Assembly: GCA_963514095.1 (NCBI GenBank)
Contig: OY741276.1
Span: forward strand, 2,605,625 to 2,669,624
Source of the DNA: Eutrigla gurnardus
Lineage: Eukaryota > Chordata > Actinopteri > Perciformes > Triglidae
Direction: 5' to 3'
DNA length: 64,000 bases
The notes beneath the pieces were generated by a model that was not told the DNA's origin, made no database searches, and saw nothing but the letters and a program-made list of their open reading frames with translations. The position numbers were made by a program, and so were the translations under genes. Positions 1-12,949 of the stretch are shown here, one piece after another (the stretch's first letter is position 1; each line of letters begins with the position of its first letter).

Positions 1-2700
1 GACATGCATTGTGCAAACTGTTATGGCAGTGGAGCTCTGTATGCAGAACTGTATATTGTATGCTTAGCCATTGGGTGTGTTCTCTTATTGGATTTGTATG
101 GAGTAAATAGCTGTAAAACAAGAACATGCTCGTCTTTCATTTCAGCCTACTCACATGCTTACGAAACAATTGGAAGAACTGGAGCCCCGAGGACCTCCTC
201 ATTATCTTTACTCTTCAAATTCATTCACAAACACTGAACCGAAATAATAACTGACCAACAAATTGACAGTGCTGTGCAGTGAAGTTTGCCACAATTATAA
301 AATCAAGTTATTCCTGGTGACAGTGTTGCTCAAGGCTAAGAGATGATGAAATAGACTTGAGTCTGTGTTTTGGCATTTTTAAATGGGTGAAAAGTGATAG
401 ATAGTCCACAAGGACTGCCAAAAGTTATCTTCCCAATTCCTAAATCTGCATCCAATACAAGCAACAACTGAAGCATCCATACGAGGGGAACACATTGAAA
501 TCATAATTCATACTCAGGACTGGGTGAACGATGATACAGATCATCAAACTTATCTCAAAATGCATATTGTTCATATTCAGGCACTTCCACGCGAGGGCGA
601 AGTTGGAGGATCAACACAAGTTTTCAATACGCTAGACCGCAGACAACAGTACACAGCAATGTGTTAAAACAGTGTTTTGTTTGTGGTGGGTTATGCAGGA
701 ACAGTATCTGTTACAGAGAAGCCTTGCAAACCCCTGATAACAAATAATAAAGTAGACGTATAGCTGCACACTTCCTACTTGTATGACTGTTTGATGCCAT
801 CACGCTACGAGTACATTGCAATGACACCGAATTTAAACAAAACAGGTCTAAAAGTAAAACATACTTTCTACAGTCATTGTCGCTGGATTGTTGAAGCCTC
901 TATTAGAAAGACGGCACACCCAAAAGTTGCCTTGGTGGCGTCTTTCTCTGAAGCTACAATGCCTGTGTGTTCAGTACCCTGATGCAACGTTCTTGTGCTA
1001 ACAGGTCTTGCTCGTTCTTTCTCTTGCCGGCTGCTAAAAAGAGTCGCTGAATAAAAACATCAGATAAGTGAACATTAAATTTGTGCAACATGGCCCTAAG
1101 TTAGCTAACTAGCAAGCAAAAGTAGCTGCAACACTGGTAATGTACATAGTCCAAGACCAGAGATGTAAACTAAATGGTGCTATGACAAATTTACTGTAAA
1201 CTGCAACTTTCTTGACGTACAAAAATGATCTTTAAAATTGACAAATGTGTAATTCATGGTATTTCAGAACTGAAGAAAACTCTTGGAACCTAAAGCATAT
1301 TCAGTTGCCTTAAATAAAGCTTTCAAAGAAATTCATGGTAAAATTCAAATGGGATCAAAAAATGTTTAGTGTAAATATATCTTACAATACAAAACATTAA
1401 AATTGGACGTACATAGCACTTTGAAATGCAACGCCAAAGCTCAGCGCTTTAATGGAGCACCAGAGTAAGAAAAATGTTTAAACGGTGAGTTACTGTTTAA
1501 TGGGTGTCTGAGGATCGAAAGGAAATTAACTGACGTCCCTAGCAAGGATATCATCTTGCTACACTGTCTTTGCACCTAGAGCTACTATGCAGCGATTCCA
1601 CTGCTGCAATTAGTACAGATGGCAGGCATACATTTGATGCAATGCCCTTAAAACCGGTTTTGCTCTCATGCTGGAGAATAATTACATTCCACCATTTTGC
1701 TGCTGATATGCAAATGTCTACATAGTGTGTCAGTTTTACTGTTTTCTTTGTGAATGTTTCCTAAATTTGCAACAGTTTTTTAAAAATATTTATGCATAGA
1801 AAACACTGTAAATCATCTCTTACATGCTTAGAAATAATAACAAATTGATCATAGAACAATATGATGATAAAAACTGTCATATTTACCAGGCCAAAGAGAG
1901 ACTTAACATGGACTTCTGAAGCATAATGTAACCTACATCACTGTGAGTTAAGGCCACTTAAGTTGTAATGTCATCCAACCTGCATGTGCTACCTTGTGAG
2001 ATGACTTGGGGGTGTGTTCACAGTATTTCCACAACATTACAGCCTACTCAAAATACTCATACATTACTAACCATTTAACATGATGCTGAACATGACTTAG
2101 CCCTTTCTGATGGCAATGTTATCCGGGGAGCTTTGACGGATAGACTGTGTGCTCCACGTTTAACAGGACGCGTGACAGAGTCCTCTTTTCACCATCAGAC
2201 ATTACTGTACGCACCTAGCATTCGCACTCGTATTACACAATTTGAGCTGGCAGTTCAAACCAATAGTTTTACTGCTGATCCCAAACAGAATTGGGACTAT
2301 AAAACACAGGGTTGAATGGGTGCAAAGCCATAATGGTTGCTCATGCAAAAGTCATAATTGGTTTTGGCTCCACTGCATTCTTCTGACATGCCATACAGTT
2401 AAATGTTTAGGCTATTTTGTAAGACAATTGCCCTGGAATAACACATGGTTTTGGTTGAAAAAACCGAGCTTTTTTTTTAGAAGCAGCGTGATTGTTGACA
2501 TTCAGGGAAATGATTGCCACCGAAATAATAATGAACAGCATCGAGGGCGAACCTGGGTGAACCCAGGTGTGCAGAAATAAATGTGCACTTCGTCCTTTAC
2601 TGCCATTACTTCTAGCATAAATAGTTACATTAACTGTGCCCAAATGGCATGACGAAACACTGACATATTAAGGCAACGTTGCGTGTTATGACACCAATGC
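1..2700. other. Gene-free AT-rich stretch
   Basis: No coding exon, RNA gene or clear repeat is supported here. The open frames are short, unrelated to known families and lack splice context. If the minus-strand 5' exon at 3694 is real, this stretch would be the first part of its first intron; that is inference. Confidence 0.5.
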
Positions 2701-4000
2701 ATACATACGGGCCTGCTGCCGCCGCATTAACGTACAGTGGGTTTAAAATAAGGGTTTTAACGCGACGTTAACTTATTCACGAAGACTTGCATGTACGTTA
2801 GCTTCATCGGACACGGACGGACTGTCAGTCCCGTCGTACGTGCACACAATGCCGATACACTGGGGAGCAAACGTGCGGTGTCTCAAACTTTACAAACCAT
2901 TCTGTTAGTAGTTAACGTCAGTTAGCCGTTGATTGTGTGGGGAGGAGGGGAGGGGGGCTAACGCTACCTAGCCGAGCAGCTAAGGTTAACGCTAGCTTCG
3001 ACCGTCACATCCACCTGCTTTTATTTGTTGTCTCCACCACGTCTCACATTTCTGCGGTTACTTGGGTTAAATTAACGTTAGTTTAAACACACAAACAAAA
3101 TACACCGGGCTAACAGGGCCCAACCGTCCAACTATGAAGCAACACACACAAGCGCTAGCTAGCTAGCTACAGCGCTAGCTATGTTATCTAGCCCAGAATC
3201 GAGCAATTATTTCAGAGCAGAACACGTTAACTTTCAGACAGACAACACACTTTTCACGAATTTGTGAGCTTTTCTGTGTTGTTTTATTATTATTATAAAC
3301 AAAGCCTGACACAAGTGTACGGCTTGGTGGTGAAGTTACAACATCGAACGGCGTGGGGGGGGGGGCAAACTATGTCGGCGCTGTCACGAAATAGCTAACG
3401 TTAGCATGCTAAGTAGCAGCTAGCGCGCATGCTAACTAGCTCACGCTAGCCGCTAGCTAGCTAGCGAGCATCCCATGTCAGCCAGCGATGGGTAGCGGCT
3501 AACGGCTAGCTAGCTAGCATTTAGTTGCCAGCGTACGGTCGGAGGCAAATTATTCACCCCCCCACCAACCACCACCACAACCCCACAACAACCCCCCCAC
3601 ACGTTACTTTCGCTGTCAGGGCAAGAATACCCGCAGAGGTCGCGAGCGCATCGGTCACCGAGCCAACCCAAAGTTGAAGTGCGTTAAACTCACCGTCTTG
3701 CAGATATTAGCAATAAACGTTGTCCATTCCCCTCAGTAGTTCGCTAACACTACCGCCAGGCCTCCCCCCCTCTCTCTCTCTCTCCGTCTCTCTCTCTCCA
3801 GTCCAGATGTGTCAGACAGTTGCTGCTGCAATTTTCGCATCAACAGGAAGTGTTCTCTTTTGGCTCTTTGCATTCATTCTATCGGCGTGTTTTTGCGGCA
3901 GCCCCTCCCTGCGCTCGCGCCGGTGTAGCGAGACATCATGTTCTGAATAATATACGTCGGCGATGTATACGCGCGCGCGCGCGAATGCATGAATGTCAAA
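2700..4000 (-). promoter_or_regulatory. CpG-rich promoter-like block
   Basis: From about 2700 the DNA changes from AT-rich to CpG-rich, with many GCTAGC and ACGTTAGC words (3150-3180, 3395-3520), C- and G-runs, a CT-rich strip at 3770-3800 and a (CG)n run at about 3969-3982. This is the usual look of a teleost CpG promoter. The only nearby splice signal that fits is a minus-strand donor at 3694/3693, so transcription is probably leftward, out of the window. In mammals the gene 3' of LMX1B in the same orientation is ZBTB43, which would fit, but no ZBTB43 coding sequence is in the window. The target gene is therefore inferred. Confidence 0.4.
3694..3900 (-). other. Candidate 5' noncoding exon, donor at 3694
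   Basis: On the minus strand the sequence CTGCAAGACG is followed directly by GTGAGTTT, a near-consensus donor, at the edge of the CpG-rich block. An ATG upstream of the donor (in GGGGAATGGACAAC) opens only a six-codon frame that stops at TAA before the donor, so the exon would be untranslated. The 5' end at 3900 is a guess; I cannot see a transcription start site. Confidence 0.3.
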
Positions 4001-4436
4001 CAGCCTGCGGTCGGGATTTCTCCCATAGCAGGATAGCGTGGCTAAACGTATATATCTATATATAAGGACTCTGACCACAGTCATGGCAGCAAACTGTTCG
4101 TGGGTCAGTTTCATTCATGTGGGAGTGAAAGTGCATTTTGTTCTGCCGTTTATTCAGTGTGGCTCGCGACTTTTTAAAAATATTTTTTTAGCACTTTTAT
4201 TCATTTAAATGTGATTTTGACTATTCCAGCTATGCACCTGTGCAGGTGTCCCCCCCCCCCACACACACACAATGAGAGAAAACAGTTGCGTCACTATAAC
4301 TTTAGAGACATAAGGTCATTAATATACCCATGAGAAGCTGCCATTTGCGGTGTTTCGTAAAAGTTTTTTGGAATGAGTTGCATAACCTGTTTTTTTTTTT
4401 TTTAACTGAAAATGAATTCATTCAGTTCTGTGTATG

Positions 4437-4454
4437 TACCACAAGGGGGCGCCA
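4437..4454 (+). promoter_or_regulatory. CTCF-like motif, forward
   Basis: The plus strand reads CCACAAGGGGGCGCCA (4439-4454), one mismatch from the CTCF core CCASYAGRKGGC. It sits just upstream of the promoter-like block. It faces right, opposite to the five motifs at 27.16-27.45 kb. Confidence 0.4.
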
Positions 4455-4734
4455 GAGCCTAAATTGACGATGTAACATCAACCGCAGTACATACCTCCCT
4501 TTCATTCTAATCAATACACATCTCTCAAAAGGGAAAATGTTATTCCTCCACTCAGATGGCATTATAGAATACATTAGATTATAAATAATAAAGTTGAGTG
4601 GCGACGAAAGATATAAACTTGTTAATGATGTATTTTTTTTATTTTATTGTTATTGATAATGTTTGGTGATCGATGACTGGTAGACAAATATATTTCACTG
4701 TTGACTGATATTTGAATATAATACCAAACTGAAA

Positions 4735-5130
4735 ATAGTTGATCGTAGTGAATTTCCATTATCGGGATAATCGTAAATATCATGCGTGGCTTAAAAAAGC
4801 TGTGTAGCTCACTATCGTGGTAAAGAAGTGAAAAATACAGCCTGATTAAAACAAAAATAACATTTAAAATGTATTTATCCTTTATATATGCAGGGAGACC
4901 TTTATGACTCATCATCAACAGCTGATTTTAGATTATTTGATTGTTTTTCACAAATAAAAAGACATGCGTCTTAAATATGACAATACAAATATTTGTTTCT
5001 TAACAAAATATAAAGTGACTCCAGTATGTTTTATTGCCATTTTAAGAGTTTTAATCATATTTTGATGATTATCGGGAAAATATTCGGAATTGCAATTATT
5101 TTAGCTGCGATTATCGTGATGTAAACTTTC
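4735..5130 (+). repeat. Interspersed repeat, family A, copy 1
   Basis: This stretch shares ordered words with 15140-15400 and partly with 21360-21510: GTGAATTTCCATTATC, GGATAATCGTAAATATC, a GCAGGGAGA strip, AATATTTGTTTCTTAAC and CCATTTTAAGAGTTTT. No open frame is shared, so it looks like a non-autonomous or decayed mobile element. The family is not identified. Confidence 0.6.
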
Positions 5131-6930
5131 CGTCGGTATAATTATTTATACATCACACAAAAAGCTGGGAATGCAATATTGTATATTTCATAATCTTTTA
5201 TGGAAATTGTATTGAATTGTGTATATCGTGACCCACAAGCGGAGGTTAAAGTTCATGGCCACATTTCACTTAAATGTTATTATAAAAGGGTCGTGTGGTT
5301 CAAAGAGACAGGTGAAGGCTTGTCTGCTGTCTTCTGTTAGGAGCACTAACATGAAATGAATGTGTGCTGTGTGTGTGTGTGTCTTTTTTCTTTTTTTTTA
5401 TTGAGTGTGAGCGACAGGTTGGCAGCCCAGGTGAATATCTGACCTAATCTGTGTGCAGGTGGGTGATCAGCGCAGAGAAAGGAATCGCTTTGTCATTGCA
5501 CGTGCTTCTTGTTAAACAAGTCACTCCTCTATTCTCAACCTTTTTTTTTTTTCCTTCTCCCCCCTTTTTCTGGAGATTGATGCACGAGCGAAGGTGCAGC
5601 CAAGGTATGGTGATTAGAGATGGTTTTTGGTGATCCGCAAGGAATGATCATGGTATTGATAACATTTCAAACAAACTCATAATCAAAGGGGTTTCCTGTT
5701 GAAGTTGTAATCTTTTCTGAAATGGGGCTTTGTTTGGCTCAGTGTCATTTGGTTGACCAGGAATTATTTGTGGGGAAGCTAATGGGGCCGCTTCTGAGTG
5801 GTGCAGCGCCAGGGATCGTATAGGGGGCTCCAGGTGGTGTGGCCTGGGGCTCTGATGTGCTGCTCCTTTTTAATCCCAGATGACATTGCAAAATCCCCCC
5901 CTACGCCCCCCTGGTATAAGACTGCATAGGAGCAGAGGCCAGATGATTTGTTTAAAGAGCTCATATCATGTATCAAACTGAGGGAATAAGGAGCTCCACT
6001 GTTTTATGATAAGCCTCAGACCAAAGGTTATGCTTAATATGAAAGATATGTATTTATTCTTTATGTCTAACAATTTCACTTTCAGTTTATCTGATTCTGA
6101 ATTTTTATTTTAAAAAAACATCACGTTCTTTATATCAAATATGTTTACAGTTTGATTCAAAGCCATCAAAACTTTCTCGTCAACAAACACAGCTGTGGTC
6201 GCAGTTTTTTTTTTTTTTTTGGTAATGTTGGAATAAGTAGCAGCAATTTTTTAAGCTTAACATGAATAACACATTGTTTTCTGTGTGTTGCCAAGAGTCC
6301 CAGAATACCTTGGCCCTCAGTGCTGGGGGAGAACAATGGTCTCCCAGTGCTCCTGTCCAGAAATAGTCTATAGCTCACTGATGGAGAACATATTTCCCAA
6401 TAGCAGGTGTCTGAGTCAGTCAGTGCCTGATCCTCACCATGACTGTAAATGAAAGGGGCCAGCTCGTCCAGGTGCGGGAGCACCTCTTTGGCCCTCTCAG
6501 GTTTCTCCTTCATGGAGGAGGAGGAGGAGGAGTTTTTCTAGAAGAATGAACAAGAGAAATATTGACATTAAAGTATGTATATTACTATTAAAATCATATG
6601 CATCATCCCCTTTAGCATATGTAATATTCTACATAGGAGCAATTTGCTCTCCTGAGACTAATGAGCCAGACAGTTATCTACTCCATGCAGATGATCGACC
6701 GCCTTTTATCCATATAAGTCATATCTTCTACCACGCTTTGTATCGGACAAACAGCAGAAAACAATATCTCAAAATTCTTTTTTTTTTTTTGGTCGTCTCC
6801 TCTTAAAGCATCAGTTTATAAAATATTCACCCGCCACGACGACATTTCATTTAAAACATCAGCTGGACTCCAAATCAAAGTCGTTCCGAGTCAGAAACCG
6901 CTTCAAAAAAAGATAAGAGAGAAGAGTTTG
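5130..6930. other. Intergenic stretch without a recognised gene
   Basis: Only short T-runs (5541-5552, 6205-6220, 6779-6790) and a short GGA run near 6513-6531 stand out. A 115-codon minus-strand frame (6166-6513) matches no family I know and lacks splice context, so I do not call it a gene. Confidence 0.5.
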
Positions 6931-7535
6931 CACCAGTAAGTGCAATAATCACTTGCATTGCGAAGGATAATGAGCTCTCAGATGTGTCATATATTTGCCT
7001 GAGAAATTAAGCCAATTTGTGGAAATGGTGGCCCGGGGTTGAGGGAATACGGGAGTGGCTTGTAAAGATGAGTGATATCTGGCACAGCATGAAGAGAATG
7101 AGAGGTGTGCTGCCCGGTGCTTAGCTCAAATGAAAGCTCTGATTAGTGGAGCAAAGATCAAAATGACGGAGCGGCGGAGGCTTCAGCTGGGCCTTTGTTA
7201 TTGATAAGTCTGTCATCTCCGCTGATATTGGAGCAGTAATGGCAGCTGATGATTAGGGCCACTCCTGAGCTATTAACCACATTTCTTATCCTTTTTTACT
7301 GAGGCCCGAGAGAGCCTGTTTGAGGAGACAAAGGCGTCCTTTATGGAGCCGGCTCCTTAAACGGGCATCCACCTGACCTGAAAAGGCACGACTGTTACTG
7401 TCTTTTTCTGCCGGGGCTGAAAAGGAGTCGGTGGACGAGATGCATGTCAGAGGTCGGCGGTGTGCGCCGCTGTTTGAAAATGAGGGGGTTCTGAGTGAGT
7501 GAGCCGCTGAGAGACGGCCGCGGCAAAATTACAGA
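6930..7535. promoter_or_regulatory. Candidate conserved noncoding block
   Basis: About 600 bp of complex, repeat-free sequence with balanced composition and no coding frame lies between simple-repeat-rich stretches. It has homeodomain and TCF-like words (TGATTAG, TATTGATAAG, ATCAAAATGAC). This is the texture of a vertebrate conserved noncoding element. No alignment was available, so the call rests on texture alone. Confidence 0.25.
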
Positions 7536-8249
7536 AAATTGGCTGTTTTGTCAACATTTCATCAGAAGATTTACAGAAAGCTGACCCCGACCCCTTTCTC
7601 TCCCCCCCCCCCTCCCTTCTTTCACAAGGCTAAGCAGATTGAGTGGGTCGCAATTGACCGACAAACAAATCTCTTCTTTATTTCTTTCTCGCTTTTCCCC
7701 TCCCCCCTCCTCCTCTCTAGAAGTGATATTCAATATGATCTCTTTTTAATGATCCTAAGTGGCTGAAATTACATATCCTCAACACGTATTGTGGAGGTTG
7801 CTTTAGTCCGATTCCAGGGGCGCACAAAGGGCATAAAAGGTAATCGCCAAAATGTTTAAATTCTCCAATGGAAAGAATAATGTGGCTATCATTTTGAATT
7901 ATGACACCGCTGTGTGTGTAGGTCCGGTAGGCCTACATTAATTTTAATATTCGGCTGTTAATATAAACGTACAGTATGACAGCGTCGGACGACTACCATG
8001 TGTGACCTGGGAGAGATAAGGAGGGTAATATATTTAAGTTGCCAGTGATTCCCAACTCGGGAACGTCTGCAGGTGCAAAGTTACACATGGGTAGATGGTG
8101 GAGAAGCATAACTAATTTGAAAAAAGAAAAATTACAATTTGATTGAAAAACATATCCATTTATGGCTGGATCACTTGATTACTATCTGCTATGATTGAGA
8201 TTGTGTGAAAACCAGCAGGAATTACGAGGACAGAGAAGCCTGTTAGAGC

Positions 8250-8830
8250 TTATAGTAGGCTAAGGGATAAAGGTTAAAATAAACAGCTAGAACTTAGAAA
8301 TAGTTGGATCAAATAAAAAAGTAATGGATAAAATAACGGATACAATTTTGAAATATATAGCCTAAAGTAGGCTTAATAGTACGTTAATAAGTGGTTAAAA
8401 CAGTTAAATGGATGAAATATTTAAATAGACAGACTAGCTTAAAGTGTCTAATTAGTGGTTAAAACTGTTAGCTAGCATTAATGGAAAAATACTTAAATAT
8501 ACAGCTTAAAGTAGGCTAATCCATGAATGTTTAAACTGTAAGTAAAAAGAAGGCAAAATGGATTAATTTTTTTCGTGGACAGGCCTAGCTTAAAGTTGCT
8601 AATTAGTGGTTAAAAATGCTAGCTAGCATGAATGGAAAAGGGTTCAAATATGTAGCCTAAATTAGGGTAATGTGTTTAATAGGTTACCAAAACAGTTAAT
8701 GAAACGTAGCATAATGGATTAAATGTTTACGTAGACAGACCTAGCTTAAAGTAGGCTAATAAGTGGTTAACACAGTTAGCTAGCATGGCTATAACAGCTA
8801 GTGAATGGGTAAATAAACATATTTTCCTTT
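8250..8830. repeat. Degenerate tandem repeat around AAAGTAGGCTAAT
   Basis: The strings TAGCTTAAAGT(AG)GCTAAT, AGTGGTTAAAAC and AGTTAGCTAGCAT recur in the same order roughly every 70-130 bp (around 8360-8400, 8438-8478, 8500-8520, 8588-8630, 8748-8790). This indicates an old, diverged tandem duplication. It has no coding potential. Confidence 0.6.
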
Positions 8831-9329
8831 ATTTGATTTCTTGTTACTTCTATTCTATGCGAGTACATTGTGAGAGATGTGAATTCCTTGTCCATGCATA
8901 GTTGGCCAAATAAAGCAGATTATAATCTAACGGATAAATGGTTTGAATTGTTAGCTAAAATAAACGACTTAATGGTTAGTTAAAGTTAGCATAAGCCAAG
9001 CGGTAATAGCACAAATGCTTAGTTAGTTTCTATAATAAAAAATTAGCATTAGTGCAGCAATAACCACGTATATATTTAGACCAATAATAGGCGATAATGT
9101 ATATATAGTTCAACACTAATTCAAATGAACATGTTTGGAGCCGACAGGTGGGCGTCACTGACGGGTATTTGACAGCGGGGAGCACGTCTGACCAGAAAAA
9201 AGGTTGAGAACCACGACCGCTAGATTGCATACAAGCTTGTTTTGGTACGCAGCAGTTTTTTCCCCCCATCTTCGGCTGACCTCAGCTCAGTCTGCCTCTG
9301 GTATTCCCCTACAAAGGCCAACAGGAATC

Positions 9330-10240
9330 CCGGGCTTGTTGATCTAGCCCCCAGCGGCCGGAGGCAAAGCATCTTTCATTAACGTCTAAAACCTCAGGAA
9401 TGAGATACTGGCCCCACGATAAGATCTGGTAATGCAGTAACATGGAATTATGGAAGAAGAAAATTGCCATTTTGTTTATAAGCACCTGTGATCTCCCCAT
9501 GAAAGCCCTCTGTCCCCCCCTCCCGCCGGGTTGGGTCAGTCCCAGGAGAGGACAGGGTCCTGGAACCCAATCCATCATGCAGGGGAGACTTTCAAGGCTG
9601 AAGGGGCCTGGAGCAATGGAAAAGGTGCTGCTTGTCTGTGGGCCCGAGCAGCAAGACAGGGACCCTGTGTGCCTGAAAGAAAATCATCTCCCAACCCACA
9701 GGAGATCCCTGTTCGTAGTTCTCTTTGTGGTCAGCAAATGCTTTCAGGTCAATACAAAGCATTTACGAGACACTCCAGAGGCGTCGCCACATGCACTTTT
9801 ATCAGTTTACCGGTTAGTGTGGACAAATCAGAAAGCCGCTGTGAGAATATGGGACTTCTCGCTCTCAGAAAAAAGGTATGTCGGCGGCGTTTTTCAGAAA
9901 AGATGTTTCTTTATCTGAGCCTCGGCGGAGGGAAACGTGTCAGGAACAATAGAGTTATGTGGCGTTCTGACATTTCGAAGGAGTTGGATACCCTTTCACT
10001 CGTACAACGCGGTCAAGTCCTCCAGAGACTGTGGAAAGAATGCAGGTGAATGCAAGAAAGATAAAAAACCATCACTGAGCCTCCTTCATCCTGCAGACAA
10101 AAATCCACAGGCAATCACCATGATGAAGTTTCCAATATCTCCTGGTTTTGCATTCTTGGCATGTAAAGCTTGTTGGTCATTTGCACATCATTGTATCAGA
10201 GAGCGATCAGCGTGACGAGCCAAGAGATGTCCAAACACAG
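9330..10240. other. Unique stretch, possible noncoding element
   Basis: Non-repetitive, mixed-composition DNA. Overlapping plus-strand frames of up to 172 codons (9442-10049) have no recognisable domain, and no consistent splice sites were found. The section 9330-9500 has the look of a conserved noncoding element. Nothing supports a gene. Confidence 0.25.
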
Positions 10241-11176
10241 TTTATCTGATTTTCCCAGCATTTCTACACATAAACCACAATCCATGCATTTCGGATTGCC
10301 AGTGGTCTAAATACAAGAAAAGTTGGCTGGCAATGAGTTTTCAGGGTAAAAAATGAGATCAACTGGGAAAAGAAGAGGCTGGGAAGGAAGGAAGGAAGGA
10401 AGAGAAAAAGTCTTATTGTGGCAGAACTGATGTGTTTTTGTCTCCTCTGGATAGTTTCTTCATCACCTCTTTAAATTTTTAAAGTGTTTGGCACGCAGCC
10501 TGTGGCAGGTTCCCCTTGAGGGAAGCAGCGAAGCAATGAGGGTCAACGGTGCTATAAATCTTAAGACCGTCCACTTTGGAATCAAGACGCGGACACTTGA
10601 GATATGCATATTTAATAGAAACGTCCGTGTGACTGGAATGGTGAAGGCAGATGCGTTTTACATAAGAAGGAACTGTTGCTAACAAGTGAGAACCCCGTCG
10701 GGATCCCCCCCCATTACTGAGGGGTCTCTATCTTGTGTTTTCCTATGACTTGCATGAAACGCTAACACAAGTCCCACCTCTGGGTCTTGAAGGGCCGGAG
10801 GGGGGCTGGCAGCCATGTTTTTGCACTTCATTCCAGAGCAATGCAATAAGTGACACGACTTTGGCCTCAACGTCAGAATGAGACTCAAAGACGAGTTTTC
10901 TCCTTTCAACCCCCCGACCTTCTCCTGCTCTACATCACAGAGCTGGGTTTAAATTATGGATGCCCTCATGAGTTAAGCCTTATTGAATATATATAAAAGA
11001 TATTTTTAGTGGAATGTATCGGGGCCAAAACACAGCAGGTGTTAAGTTCAGTAAAAAAAAAAAAGAAGTAAAGTAAAACTTCTGTCTGCAGACAAAGTGA
11101 GAAAGGCTTTGATTTGATTTTTTCCCGCTGAAGACGGCGCACGCTTCAGGGGGGCGGCGCCTCCTAGAGGGGACAT

Positions 11177-11190
11177 CCTGTAGGGGGCGC
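11177..11190 (+). promoter_or_regulatory. CTCF-like motif, forward
   Basis: CCTGTAGGGGGCGC differs by one base from the CTCF core CCASYAGRKGGC. It is a single site with modest support, in the same orientation as the site at 4437. Confidence 0.3.
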
Positions 11191-11219
11191 CAAAGTCACA
11201 GCCAGGAGAAAAAAATAAG

Positions 11220-11338
11220 TTTTTTTTGCACTTTTTATTAATTTTGCATATTATACCGTATTTAGATTTTTTAACAAATTGTTTTTACCTGAAAGCCATT
11301 TTGCATATTATATCGTATATTGAGTATTTAACAATATA

Positions 11339-11404
<66 letters not shown>

Positions 11405-11680
11405 ATTATTATTTATTGTTTGTGTTATTGAGACAAACTTAATCTGTACTTTTTATTTATTTTGCATATTATACCGTATATTGATTATCTAACATATCTG
11501 TTTATCCATTATTGAGAAAGTTAATCTGTACTTTTATTTATTTTGCATATTATATCGTATTTTGATTATTTAACACCTTGTTTTTACTAGTTTTTTTTAA
11601 CATATTCATATATTTGCATTAATCTGTACTTTCTTTTATTTATTTTACATATTAAACGTTAAATAAAAATGAGTGACCAA
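11220..11680. repeat. AT-rich degenerate tandem array with (AT)n core
   Basis: The word TTTGCATATTATA(C/T)CGTAT recurs at about 11245, 11302, 11461 and 11545, each followed by TTGATTATTTAACA-like text, and a related copy lies near 11640. A (AT)n run of about 65 bp (11338-11402) interrupts the array. It is a satellite-like array without coding potential. Confidence 0.7.
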
Positions 11681-12949
11681 TATGCTAGGTCCGCCACTGA
11701 TGTGCTTTGATCCAAACCCAACAAATGAAGGACTCATTTCATGATAACTAAACTAACTTGTTTGGTTCGCACGCATGTTACTAGAACACTCGGCCCAATA
11801 TTCGAGTCACCGATGAAGAAAACAACGAGTCTCTGTAACGGAGCCCAAAACTAAATGGCAGTTAATTCCAACCGGGGAGGGGGACGACTCCCCAACATAT
11901 AGAATGTAAATAGTTTCTGGCAACAGAGAGGGGTATAAGTTCAAGACAATATTTGGAGGCGAGGAGACTGACAGTAATTCAATTAGACAGGAATCCTCAC
12001 CCGTTCTGTGGGTCAAAGTTATCCATGTTAATCAGGAGAGACCGGAGACATATAAGCTGCTGGTTTCCTGCTGAGGCTGCTCTGTCTGACTGCGACCGCG
12101 ACCCGGCTTCACGTCCAAACTCCAGGCAATGCTAACTCATTATATACACCATGCATGTCATTAGGACTTCAATCAGTAACCTCAGATGTTAGTGAACTAT
12201 CGTCACTTCGCTACAATATTAGATTTAGTGAGTGCATAAAAAAAATGTTGAATCATAAACTAAAGGTTTGTGACATTTTGACATGTCGTAGTGTAGTTCA
12301 TGTGTAAAGACCATAAAGACACTTTTAGACTTAAATGCATGACATTCTTTCCCAAAATGAATCTTCTTTAAATATATATTTACACGCAAAGTAAGAACAA
12401 TACCAGCAACAAAACACTGGAGGTGTGAATATTGTTTTTAAGATACAAATGAAAAAATGTGCTAGAACACTACCCTGCTTTCATATTATAGACATGTATG
12501 TTTATGTCAGGCATTATCCATCAGAATTAACCATATTTAACAATCAATTAACCATTTGCTACTATATTATTTTCCCCTTGATATTCATCAATCAATAAAT
12601 AACCTTTTCCTCTAATTCTCAAGCTTCTTATTAAGTTCTTCGACAGCGTTAATCTTTGTGCAACGCTCATGTTTTGTCTCATTCACACCAGAAAGATGTT
12701 TATATGGTTTGTATGAGATTTAATGGTGCGTTTAAAGGAGGAGTCTCCTTCCGACTGCACATTCACTCTAATTAACCGTCTCCGGATCGTGGCTGGACGC
12801 GCCGCAGCCTTGTTATTCTCCCAGTGTGTAAGCAAAAAAAACCTTCCACACCAAAGCCTAAGTGTTAGCGTGATAGCATTTAGCATTCATCATAAACAAT
12901 CCTAAAGACTGCAGCTCCAGAGGGAGGGGGGGAGAGAGAGAGAGGGAGA

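Noticed and set aside
3812..4114. 100-codon minus-strand frame at the left promoter
   Set aside because: Crosses a (CG)n run and a promoter-like block, and shows no domain. Better explained as CpG-rich untranslated DNA.
6166..6513. 115-codon minus-strand frame starting MKEKPERAKEVLPHLDEL
   Set aside because: The start looks protein-like, but the rest is composition-driven and ends in a poly-Lys run from a T-tract. No homologue comes to mind.
9442..10049. Overlapping frames of 158 and 172 codons as exons
   Set aside because: Two frames overlap on the same strand, neither shows a known domain, and no paired splice sites were found.
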